Origin: Thermoplasmata archaeon
Lineage (GTDB): Archaea; Thermoplasmatota; Thermoplasmata; UBA10834; DTMW01
Direction of reading: 5' to 3'
NCBI GenBank assembly: GCA_029858465.1
Contig: JAOUEZ010000053.1
Location: 1 to 8,049 of the forward strand
DNA: 8,049 nt
Numbering within the stretch: position 1 is the first letter of the stretch; each line of letters begins with the position of its first letter. Positions 1-5,526 of the stretch are shown one piece after another. The notes beneath the pieces are model-generated. The model saw nothing but the letters and a program-made list of their open reading frames with translations, did no database searches and was not told the DNA's origin. Both the position numbers and the translations under genes were made by a program.

Positions 1-729
1 GGAATCTTCCACAGTGTGTCCTCTCTCAAGCTTTGACAGCAGGTCCTCGAAAACGGTCTGGATCCCGAGCTCCACCCTGGTCATTCCCAATCCCATCAGG
101 AAATCTATCTGATCCTGGCTGAACTGGTCAGGCCTGGTCTCGACCGTCATGCCTATGCATCTCGATCGAGCCGCCTCGTTGAGCATGTGCGCCTCAGGAA
201 CTGTGTCTGATTCCTGCAGGTTCATCGCATCAAAGCATCTCCTGACGAATTCGCTTTGGTACTCCCTGCTCCTCGCTGGGAAGGTCCCGCCCATTATTAT
301 CAGATCTATCTTGTCCACAGGATGCCCGACGGTCATAAGCTGGCCGAGCCTGTTCGTCACCTGTCTGTAAGGGTCAAAATCGTTCGCCGCAGCTCTTCTT
401 GCGGCCGGCTCGTAGCCCGTGTACGACTGCGCCGTTCCCTTCTCCGGCCCGCCGGGGCAGTATATGCACCTCCCGTGCGGGCATTTCTCCGGGCTCGCCA
501 TTACGGCAACGACAGCGACCCCGCTCAGAGAGCGGACGGGTTTGAGCCTGAGAAGATGCGCGACCCTGCTTCTCATGTCTTTCGGGATTTCTGCCAGAAT
601 TTCCGTATTCGACGGGGTCTTCGACATCGCGTATTTCTCGCAAAGCTGCGTCTTCAGGCGCTGCAGCGAATCGCGATCGGTGACCCTGCCAGAGATTATC
701 GCCTCTGCAATATCTGATGAGAAGCTCAC
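1..729 (-). CDS. elp3: Elp3-family tRNA U34 carboxymethyltransferase, N-terminal part (runs off left edge)
   Basis: Elp3 installs the carboxymethyl group at C5 of wobble uridine in tRNA, using radical SAM chemistry and acetyl-CoA. 243 codons are visible; the rest of the radical SAM domain and the C-terminal GNAT domain lie outside the window. Visible hallmarks are KTPSN near residues 37-41, KPVRSLSGVAVVAVM at 63-77, the cluster motif C83-x4-C88-x2-C91 followed by PGG, then SYTGYEPAARRA, the IIMGGTF strand, and ETRPDQ further on. The GTG at 729-727 is chosen because an in-frame TGA lies four codons upstream and no other start codon falls between them. A GTGAG stretch about 8 nt before it may be a weak ribosome site. 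It follows the small hypothetical gene by 45 nt and may share its transcript. The family call is secure; the start is fairly secure. Confidence 0.95.
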   Translation of the reverse strand, partial: MSFSSDIAEAIISGRVTDRDSLQRLKTQLCEKYAMSKTPSNTEILAEIPKDMRSRVAHLLRLKPVRSLSGVAVVAVMASPEKCPHGRCIYCPGGPEKGTAQSYTGYEPAARRAAANDFDPYRQVTNRLGQLMTVGHPVDKIDLIIMGGTFPARSREYQSEFVRRCFDAMNLQESDTVPEAHMLNEAARSRCIGMTVETRPDQFSQDQIDFLMGLGMTRVELGIQTVFEDLLSKLERGHTVEDS

Positions 730-774
730 GATATCGACTCACGAAGTTGATGTCTAAATTCTTTCCGCATCAAA

Positions 775-1062
775 TCAGCCGAAATATACTCCCTCGGGCT
801 GATCCTTCGGCTCTTCCGGCTTTTCCACCGCCTTGAGGACGTCGACGGATAGGATCATCTGGAGTGGAATGAATCTCAACCGCTCCTTGCCTTCAGGCTC
901 TTCGTCCAGCTCGATCGCTACTGCGGTCTCCTGCCCGATAGATGCGAATCCCCTGAATTTCCCCTTCGTCTCCATCGCCCTGTCCCTCGTCTCAGCACTC
1001 CTGATGAGATAATATGACCCCGGGATCAGGGAGAAGCTCTCCTCCTTCTTGCTAGTCGTCAA
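775..1062 (-). CDS. Small hypothetical protein (95 aa), probably beta-rich
   Basis: I do not recognise this family. The protein has a short polar N-terminus, then a core of alternating strand-like segments: SLIPGSYYLIRS (11-22), GKFRGFASIG (34-43), TAVAIELDE (46-54), LRFIPLQMILSVDVL (62-76). The tail is rich in Pro, Glu and Lys and ends GVYFG. The segment order recalls small SH3- or LSm-like barrels, but that is a guess from the pattern only. It has no membrane segment or signal peptide. TTG at 1062 is chosen as start: it sits 4 nt after the stop of the winged-helix gene and is preceded by GAGG at 1073-1076 and GTGAT nearer the start. An in-frame ATG at 1116 would overlap the upstream gene by 50 nt. 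The tight spacing implies translational coupling to the regulator. The gene is probably real; its role is unknown. Confidence 0.75.
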   Translation of the reverse strand: MTTSKKEESFSLIPGSYYLIRSAETRDRAMETKGKFRGFASIGQETAVAIELDEEPEGKERLRFIPLQMILSVDVLKAVEKPEEPKDQPEGVYFG

Positions 1063-1066
1063 ATTA

Positions 1067-1534
1067 TCACTTCCTCTTGCTGTGCTTCTTCGAAGCGAGC
1101 ACCTGGAGGTGGTCAACGGTCTGCCTGTAGTTCTTCATTGCCATCTCCACATGCGCCTCCGTGAAATTCCAAGCTTTCGATATGTCTCCATATCTTATCC
1201 TGTATCCTTTTTTCTTCCCGTCGTCAACCTCCACGGGGATGTCCTCTATGATGTCAAACCCCTTCAGCTTGTTGATGTGTCTGTAGACCGTCGCCTTCGT
1301 CGTCTCGAGTTCTGTCGCCAAATCTTCGACAAGCCAGCCCTTGTCCATCCTTGCAAGGAGGCAATCGACGAAGAGCCGGTAAGGCACGCTTTCCTTGATG
1401 GTCGATACATCTGTGTGCGGCTCGTATCCTTTTGGGAAGTAGCCGATCTGGTTCAGGAATATCACCGCAACTTCCTCGATGTCCGTGAGAGGCGTGAGCG
1501 GCGTGTTGCTTACTACATTGAGTTCGAAGCTCAT
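1067..1534 (-). CDS. Winged-helix DNA-binding protein (155 aa)
   Basis: A likely transcription regulator. Residues 50-65 (VPYRLFVDCLLARMDK) form the first helix. Residues 66-90 carry the helix-turn-helix (GWLVEDLATELETTKATVYRHINKL), with the recognition helix around TKATVYRHINKL. Residues 91-115 form a wing with a basic tip (DDGKKKGYRIRYG). The pattern fits the ArsR/MarR-like winged-helix superfamily, with extra segments at both ends: an N-terminal 45 residues and a helical C-terminus (EAHVEMAMKNYRQTVDHLQVL) that could serve dimerisation. No ligand domain is apparent. It lies 62 nt after the importer ATPase, but no ribosome site precedes the ATG and a TATA-like element lies about 25 nt upstream, so it probably has its own leaderless transcript. 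The next gene starts 4 nt after its stop. Its targets cannot be told from sequence. Confidence 0.88.
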   Translation of the reverse strand: MSFELNVVSNTPLTPLTDIEEVAVIFLNQIGYFPKGYEPHTDVSTIKESVPYRLFVDCLLARMDKGWLVEDLATELETTKATVYRHINKLKGFDIIEDIPVEVDDGKKKGYRIRYGDISKAWNFTEAHVEMAMKNYRQTVDHLQVLASKKHSKRK

Positions 1535-1554
1535 GATTCTGATAATTGGATGCG

Positions 1555-1563
1555 AAATAAATA
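1555..1563 (-). promoter_or_regulatory. TATA-like element for a leaderless winged-helix transcript
   Basis: On the minus strand the sequence TTATTTATT is centred about 25 nt before the ATG at 1534. Archaeal TATA boxes are usually centred 26-27 nt before the transcription start, so transcription would begin at or next to the ATG. No GGAGG or GGTGA-type site occurs between box and start, which agrees with a leaderless mRNA. This is a pattern-based call. Confidence 0.5.
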
Positions 1564-1572
1564 ATGTTTAGG

Positions 1573-1607
1573 GCGAATCAATTATCGTTCCAATCGTTAA
1601 TTTTCGC
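1573..1607 (-). repeat. Imperfect inverted repeat over the ATPase stop codon, upstream of the winged-helix gene
   Basis: In plus-strand terms the left arm is GCGAATCAATTATCG (1573-1587) and the right arm is CGTTAATTTTCGC (1595-1607). They pair as GCGAA with TTCGC and CAATTATCG with CGTTAATT, allowing a two-base bulge and one mismatch around a 7-nt centre. The element covers the TAA stop of the ATPase and lies just upstream of the TATA-like element of the next gene. It could be an RNA hairpin ending or processing the importer mRNA, or a DNA site for a regulator, possibly the winged-helix protein itself. Arms are AT-rich in the middle and no U-tract is obvious. Confidence 0.4.
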
Positions 1608-2388
1608 AGAACCGTTCCCGGCTGACGGTCTTCTCGAACTCTTCTTGGAGCTCCGCCAGGACTTTCCCCCTTATCCTGATGAACTCCTGGGAGGTCCTGT
1701 CCCTCGGCCTTGGAATATCGACATCGATGCTCTCCTTGACGGTTCCCGGCCTTGAGGTCATCACCACTATCCTGTCGGCGAGGAAGACCGCCTCATCAAC
1801 CGAATGTGTGACGAACACAATGGTCTTGCCGGTTTTTTTCCAAATCTCAAGCAGCTCGCACTGCATCAGATTCCTCGTCTGCGCGTCGAGCGAGCCGAAC
1901 GGCTCATCCATTAGCAATACGTTCGCCTCTGTCGCAAGCGCTCTCGCGATCGCCACTCTCTGCTTCATCCCACCAGACAACTCCTTTGGGTGCGCATCCT
2001 CGAACCCATCGAGGTGAACAAGGCTAATCAGCTGGGAGGAGATTGCGACCCTCTGGTCTGGGAGTATCCCCCTGATCTCAAGAGGGAACTCGATATTCTT
2101 CCGGACGGTCCGCCATGGGAACAGTGCGAAGTCTTGGAACACCTGCGTGACAGGGATCGCGGTGGGATTCAACGGAGGAAGGATCGACAGTTTTCCTCCC
2201 GAGTGTTGCTGGAGGCCAGACAATGCCCTGAGCAAGGTAGTCTTGCCGCATCCGGACGGCCCAAGCACGCAAACGAATTCGCCCTCGAAGACCTTCAGCG
2301 AGAAATCCTTCAGGGCTTGGACCGTCGCCTCGTCCTTCTTGAATTCGACGTTCAATTTTTCTATGGAGATCAGAACATTCCCAGCCAT
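1597..2388 (-). CDS. ABC importer ATPase, nitrate/sulfonate/taurine type
   Basis: The cytoplasmic ATPase that powers the importer encoded upstream. All motifs of an active ABC ATPase are visible: Walker A GPSGCGKTT (43-51), Q-loop glutamine 85 in VFQDFALFPWRTV, signature LSGGMKQR (137-144), Walker B VLLMDEP (157-163), D-loop GSLD (165-168), and switch histidine 195 in FVTHSVDEA. The Q-loop region with FPWRTV, the SRPG motif (211-214) and the C-terminal IDVDIPRPRDR segment are typical of the NrtD/SsuB/TauB group. At 263 residues it has the family's usual length, without a regulatory extension. The ATG is preceded by a GGAGGTT ribosome site (2395-2401, 6 nt spacing) inside the end of the permease gene. 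The two genes overlap by 19 nt, so translation is probably coupled. The family is certain; the substrate is not. Confidence 0.96.
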   Translation of the reverse strand: MAGNVLISIEKLNVEFKKDEATVQALKDFSLKVFEGEFVCVLGPSGCGKTTLLRALSGLQQHSGGKLSILPPLNPTAIPVTQVFQDFALFPWRTVRKNIEFPLEIRGILPDQRVAISSQLISLVHLDGFEDAHPKELSGGMKQRVAIARALATEANVLLMDEPFGSLDAQTRNLMQCELLEIWKKTGKTIVFVTHSVDEAVFLADRIVVMTSRPGTVKESIDVDIPRPRDRTSQEFIRIRGKVLAELQEEFEKTVSRERFCEN

Positions 2389-3209
2389 TTCAGGAACCTC
2401 CTCTCGCCGACCTCCATCATCAAGAATATTGCGTATCCGACGAACGCGATTAGCATCATCGCGCCCAACGCCAGATCGTATCTAGTCATCGAGAAAGTCG
2501 TCACGGCGATATACCATCCGACGCCGTTGCTCGAGCCTATCATCTCCGCTGCCACTATAGTCATCCATGCGATGCCAAGGCCTATCCTTATCCCCGTCAT
2601 CATGCTCCCGCTGGCAGCTGGCACGACGACCTTGAAGAAAATGGTCCATCTGCTTGCGCCGAGCGTCTTGGCAGCGTCGTAGAGCACAGGATCTATCGAT
2701 CTGACTCCGTGGATCGTGTTGATCAGGATTGGGAAATAAGCTCCGAGGAAGCAGATGAACATGACCTTCAATTCGCCGGACATGAGCAATACCGCCACAG
2801 GTATCCAGGCGAGCGGAGGTATCGGTCTTGCCAATTCGTTTATAGGGAAAAGGAAATGCTCGAATTCCCTGATGTATCCCATGAGAAGGCCGATTGGTGC
2901 GGCTATTGCTACGGCGATGGCGAATCCTCCCAGCACTCTTCCAAGGCTGAGCATCAGGTGATCTCCCATGAGATATTCGTTCCATGTTCCTCCCGTGTCA
3001 ACGAACGAGGAGAAGAGCGCTCCCAAGCTCTCTGAAAATGTTGGAATATTAAGGTCCGGATTCCCTTGAAAACCTCTCGCAATAGGTTCCAGCAAGTATT
3101 CCCAAAAGACGATGAACAGAATCGCTCCGGCGGCGCCAAAAATAATCCGGCTCACAAGCGCATTGCCAGTAATTCTCGCCAGTTTTCCTTTCTTCTCGGG
3201 TCCCTTCAT
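2370..3209 (-). CDS. ABC importer permease, nitrate/sulfonate/taurine type
   Basis: The membrane subunit of the importer, expected to work as a dimer with the ATPase. About six membrane segments are visible: near 22-40, 86-111, 130-145, 148-165, 207-225 and 246-266. The cytoplasmic EAA loop that docks on the ATPase is clear at 177-198 (LYDAAKTLGASRWTIFFKVVVP), with the invariant glycine at 184. The segment ARPIPPLAWIPVAVLL (127-142) is typical of the SsuC/TauC/NrtB group. At 279 residues it has normal length. The ATG at 3209 is supported by GGTGA at 3216-3220 with 6 nt spacing. It lies 91 nt after the binding-protein gene, with a hairpin in the gap, and its 3' end overlaps the ATPase start by 19 nt. 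The family call is secure. Confidence 0.95.
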   Translation of the reverse strand: MKGPEKKGKLARITGNALVSRIIFGAAGAILFIVFWEYLLEPIARGFQGNPDLNIPTFSESLGALFSSFVDTGGTWNEYLMGDHLMLSLGRVLGGFAIAVAIAAPIGLLMGYIREFEHFLFPINELARPIPPLAWIPVAVLLMSGELKVMFICFLGAYFPILINTIHGVRSIDPVLYDAAKTLGASRWTIFFKVVVPAASGSMMTGIRIGLGIAWMTIVAAEMIGSSNGVGWYIAVTTFSMTRYDLALGAMMLIAFVGYAIFLMMEVGERRFLKWLGMF

Positions 3210-3237
3210 CGCCGGTCACCGCCGATAAAGAAGTCTG

Positions 3238-3278
3238 CGGCCTTGAGCATTTTCATATCATCGTATCGCCCAAGGCCG
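3238..3278 (-). repeat. Stem-loop between binding-protein and permease genes
   Basis: The arms are 3238-3248 and 3268-3278, each 11 nt, with a 19-nt loop. In the minus-strand RNA the arms CGGCCUUGGGC and GCUCAAGGCCG pair along their whole length, with one G-U pair. No U-tract follows. In many importer operons a hairpin at this place protects or partly terminates the message so that the binding protein is made in excess. That role is inferred from position. Confidence 0.6.
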
Positions 3279-3300
3279 GCACGCAGTTTCAAGGCGCGTC

Positions 3301-4362
3301 TCAGAGATATTGATCATCCACATATTTTTCAGCGAAATCCTCGATGCTGGAATACGTATTACCATTCGATGTGAGTGCGACTTCCTGGACTATGCCAAAA
3401 GCTATCAGATTCTCCGTAAACGTAATCACGCTATCATTGAATATTTCCGTGAGATTGTATGAGTAACTCACTCTCGTAAGCGCGCTTCCGACGACACTGT
3501 CATTCTTAGCAGTGAAATCCTTTGCCGTCGTTATCAGCTGTGCATACTCAGCGGATGTAGATGATTCCTCTGCCGCATTTATCCAGTCGATGGCATCCTT
3601 GTGTGCACTCAGGAATTTTTTGACAATATTCGGGTTCGCCTCAGCAAAGCTCCTGTCAACAGCGATTACGCAGCATGGATGATGAGGCCAAATATCATGA
3701 GATGTTGCAAGAACATGGCCGACGCCCGCTTCGACAACGTCTGCGCCAACAGGTTCCCAGACGATGAAGGCGCTTATATGGTCAGAATCCGTGAGAGACT
3801 TCTCCATGTAAGTGCGCATCAGCCCCGCGCCGAGATCTATGATGTCTACATCGGACGGATTGATCCCGCTCGCATTCAGATACATCTTGAGAAGGAGATA
3901 CTGGATTGTCGCGGGTCCTGGCGTCGCGACCCTCTTTCCTACGAGGTCGGATGCCGAATCAATTGTCGGATCTGCGACCAGGAGAGAACCTTCCTCGTTC
4001 ACTTGAGCGACTATGACGGTGTCGATCGATGATTTGCCGAGGTTCAGATGTTGGGATATTGCAGGCGCGGCACCGAGATAGGCGATGTCTATCTCCTTGT
4101 TCTTAAACCCGGTCTGCATGATGGCCCCGCCGTTCGCGTAAGCCTTACCGGTGACATTCAGTCCCTGTATTTTGAACATCGATGTCCCATCGCCGATCTC
4201 AAGATCATTCGCGACTGCGTAAGGCAGATGATGTATATCCCCCGCGATGAACCCGACTCGTACAGTCGGCTCCGCGGGACCTTGAGTCAAAACAAGCGCT
4301 GCTGCCAACCCGGCGGCTATGATCACAATCGTAACTGCAAGGGCAATCAATTTCTTGTCCAT
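3301..4362 (-). CDS. Membrane-anchored substrate-binding protein of a nitrate/sulfonate/taurine-type ABC importer
   Basis: Captures the substrate outside the cell and hands it to the permease. Residues 1-26 are a short basic start (MDKK) and one hydrophobic helix with no lipobox cysteine, so it is probably membrane-anchored or cleaved by signal peptidase. The mature part belongs to the NMT1/SsuA/TauA-like fold: VRVGFIAGDIHHLPYAVAND (34-53), IDIAYLGAAPAI (91-102), LVGKRVATPGPATIQYLLLKM (140-160), SAFIVWEPVGADVVEAG (197-213), then SHDIWPHHPCCVIAVDRSF (221-239). The His-His pair at 44-45 and the HHPCC motif at 227-231 stand out as possible ligand or metal contacts. The ATG at 4362 is chosen because it starts just before the hydrophobic helix and has GGGGTG at 5 nt. 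An in-frame ATG at 4398, directly behind GGAGGAGG (4399-4406), would add 12 residues and is a real alternative. It is the first gene of the importer operon. Confidence 0.92.
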   Translation of the reverse strand: MDKKLIALAVTIVIIAAGLAAALVLTQGPAEPTVRVGFIAGDIHHLPYAVANDLEIGDGTSMFKIQGLNVTGKAYANGGAIMQTGFKNKEIDIAYLGAAPAISQHLNLGKSSIDTVIVAQVNEEGSLLVADPTIDSASDLVGKRVATPGPATIQYLLLKMYLNASGINPSDVDIIDLGAGLMRTYMEKSLTDSDHISAFIVWEPVGADVVEAGVGHVLATSHDIWPHHPCCVIAVDRSFAEANPNIVKKFLSAHKDAIDWINAAEESSTSAEYAQLITTAKDFTAKNDSVVGSALTRVSYSYNLTEIFNDSVITFTENLIAFGIVQEVALTSNGNTYSSIEDFAEKYVDDQYL

Positions 4363-4404
4363 TCGCACACCCCAATCGCTGATTCCAATGGAAAGCATCC
4401 TCCT

Positions 4405-4448
4405 CCGAATATTAATTATTTTCCATTTTGTATCAAATTTTGTCCTAA
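4405..4448. promoter_or_regulatory. AT-rich control region of the importer operon, with a degenerate 12-bp tandem repeat
   Basis: Two copies of a 12-mer starting ATTTTGT lie head to tail at 4425-4436 and 4437-4448, matching at 9 of 12 positions. Reading on the minus strand, AT-rich sequence AATAATTAATATT (about 4408-4420) could be a TATA element giving a start near 4387, which would fit the ATG at 4362. Alternatively the minus strand of the TATA box at 4452-4458 reads ATTTATA and would start RNA near 4429, fitting either ATG. Sequence alone does not decide. Confidence 0.35.
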
Positions 4449-4451
4449 ATG

Positions 4452-4458
4452 TATAAAT
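4452..4458 (+). promoter_or_regulatory. TATA box of the XRE-type regulator gene
   Basis: TATAAAT is centred about 36 nt before the ATG at 4491, predicting a transcription start near 4482 and a leader of about 9 nt without a ribosome site. Its complement (ATTTATA) could also serve the divergent importer operon. Confidence 0.6.
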
Positions 4459-4473
4459 TATTGAATTTCAATA
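4459..4473. promoter_or_regulatory. Perfect 15-bp palindrome, probable operator
   Basis: TATTGAA and TTCAATA form perfect 7-bp arms around a single T. The element begins directly after the TATA box and ends about 9 nt before the predicted RNA start of the regulator gene. For the divergent importer, if the same TATA box is used, it would cover the TFB recognition element. A bound dimer could therefore block both directions. The adjacent XRE-type protein is the natural candidate ligand, by inference from position and family. Confidence 0.6.
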
Positions 4474-4490
4474 TCCTTTAGTTGAAAAAT

Positions 4491-5021
4491 ATGTTCAGAA
4501 AATTATCTGATGAGCTGATGAGGGCCGCCCTGCTCGGAGATAAGGAATTCTCCGATATTCTCAGGCGAATAATCAAGGACAATCTTCAGATGGATCTGAG
4601 GGATTTCGCCAAGAAGGCGGGGATTCCGGGCAGTACCATTTACAAGATAGTCTCCGAGGGAAGAGCGCCCAACCTTCGGACCTTGCGAGCTATTGTGAAA
4701 TGCGTCGATAAGATAGAAGGCGGGGCAAGGGGCGAATTCATCGCCGTCATTGCCGCGAGATATGTGCTGGATCACATAGACGAGAGGATTGTTGACATCG
4801 AGGGGAAGAAGATAGCGGTCAGAGAATATCCCGCAGGCACGATTGAAGACGTGATTGTCGCCGCGATAAGAGCAGAGGATGAAGGTGCAAAGGCAGTCGT
4901 ATGCGCCCCCATCGTCAGCTCGACGGTTGAAAGGGTTGTTCAAGTGCCAATTGTCACTATAGCTCCAAAAGACAGCGTCCTGGCCGCCATAAGGGTCGCC
5001 GCAAAGAAAGCGAGTCTTTGA
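4491..5021 (+). CDS. XRE-type helix-turn-helix regulator with C-terminal sensor-like domain
   Basis: Residues 34-70 form a Cro/XRE-type helix-turn-helix (MDLRDFAKKAGIPGST, then TIYKIVSEGRAPNLRTLRAIV), preceded by about 30 helical residues. Residues 82-97 make a linking helix. Residues 99-172 form an alpha/beta domain: IVDIEGKKIAVREY, TIEDVIVAAIRAEDEGAKAVVCAP, then VERVVQVPIVTIAPKDSVLAAIRVAAKK. The pattern of an 'in-frame residue repeat that decides self versus non-self' is absent; the layout instead resembles the effector-sensing N-terminal domain of PrpR-like regulators, which I infer from pattern only. The single Cys138 sits in the conserved-looking VVCAP turn. ATG at 4491 is chosen; a TTG at 4482 in the same frame coincides with the predicted RNA start and would add three residues. 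It is divergent from the importer operon, with a palindrome between them, so it probably controls that operon and itself. It meets the OsmC gene tail to tail with no base between. Confidence 0.88.
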   Translation: MFRKLSDELMRAALLGDKEFSDILRRIIKDNLQMDLRDFAKKAGIPGSTIYKIVSEGRAPNLRTLRAIVKCVDKIEGGARGEFIAVIAARYVLDHIDERIVDIEGKKIAVREYPAGTIEDVIVAAIRAEDEGAKAVVCAPIVSSTVERVVQVPIVTIAPKDSVLAAIRVAAKKASL

Positions 5022-5444
5022 TCAGACGGTCTCGATATAGATGTTGTATTTGACAGGAGTGCTCATTGAGGCGGCGACAAGACAGTTCGCCTGTGCCTTC
5101 TCGATGGCTTTTTTGACCGAATCCCTGTTCGTCTCCTCGGGTATCTTGATCTTGACATTGACCGTCATTTCCGAAAATTTCTCGATGCCGTTAATGCGAT
5201 CGACGACTCCGGTACCATCCGACTCGTAAGCGCTCACCTTCAACCGCATTTTGTTTGCCAAGGAATCAAAGGTGCATGCCAGACAGGTGATCACCGATGC
5301 GACAAACGCATCTTCCGGTGTCAAGGTGCCGTGCATCCCATTGTACTCTGGAGGCTTGGAGAAATCGAGCACGAGTCCGTTCTGAGTCTCCAATTTCGCC
5401 GGCCATGTCATAGTGGAAGCTACTTTGCAGGTGAACTTTTCCAT
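5022..5444 (-). CDS. OsmC/Ohr-family thiol peroxidase-like protein
   Basis: OsmC/Ohr proteins reduce organic hydroperoxides with a pair of reactive cysteines in an obligate dimer. The protein has the usual length (140 residues). GTLTPEDAFVASVITCLACTF (39-59) carries the likely peroxidatic Cys54, with an extra Cys57. ANCLVAASMSTPVKYNI (119-135) carries the likely resolving Cys121, in place of the common CPVSN form. The strand MTVNVKIKIP (93-102) and helix DSVKKAIEKAQANC match the family. The ATG has a clear GGAGG at 5451-5455 with 6 nt spacing. Its end abuts the XRE gene stop. The thioredoxin gene lies 82 nt upstream on the same strand and could supply reducing power; lipoamide-linked systems are known for some family members. 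Some OsmC members have other or unknown substrates, so the reaction is less certain than the family. Confidence 0.93.
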   Translation of the reverse strand: MEKFTCKVASTMTWPAKLETQNGLVLDFSKPPEYNGMHGTLTPEDAFVASVITCLACTFDSLANKMRLKVSAYESDGTGVVDRINGIEKFSEMTVNVKIKIPEETNRDSVKKAIEKAQANCLVAASMSTPVKYNIYIETV

Positions 5445-5464
5445 GATATCCCTCCATCTGTTTC

Positions 5465-5475
5465 TAATCAGATTA
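5465..5475. promoter_or_regulatory. 11-bp palindrome in the OsmC promoter region
   Basis: TAATC and GATTA flank a central A. Reading on the minus strand, a TATA-like TTTTAG lies at about 5484-5489 and would start RNA near 5461, leaving a leader that contains the GGAGG. The palindrome would then sit between TATA box and RNA start. A related half-site, TGATTA, occurs on the other side of the box at 5493-5498. Short and AT-rich, so chance is possible. Confidence 0.35.
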
Positions 5476-5526
5476 TTTTGATGGCTAAAAGCTGATTATC
5501 TTCAATGGTTTGCAGGAATAAAGCGC

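Noticed and set aside
149..757. Several open frames on the plus strand and an out-of-frame minus frame
   Set aside because: They lie antisense to, or out of frame with, the clearly recognisable Elp3 coding frame and show no family resemblance.
1063..1116. Upstream extension of the small hypothetical gene to an ATG at 1116
   Set aside because: It would overlap the winged-helix gene by about 50 nt and adds a low-complexity Arg/Ser stretch; the TTG at 1062 has better spacing and a ribosome site.
1049..1564. 171-codon plus-strand open frame
   Set aside because: It is antisense to the winged-helix gene, whose helix-turn-helix and wing are clear.
1990..2682. 230-codon plus-strand open frame
   Set aside because: It is antisense to the ATPase and permease genes, which carry all expected motifs.
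4482..4490. TTG start for the XRE-type regulator
   Set aside because: Possible because it coincides with the predicted RNA start, but leaderless translation strongly favours AUG, and an ATG follows three codons later.
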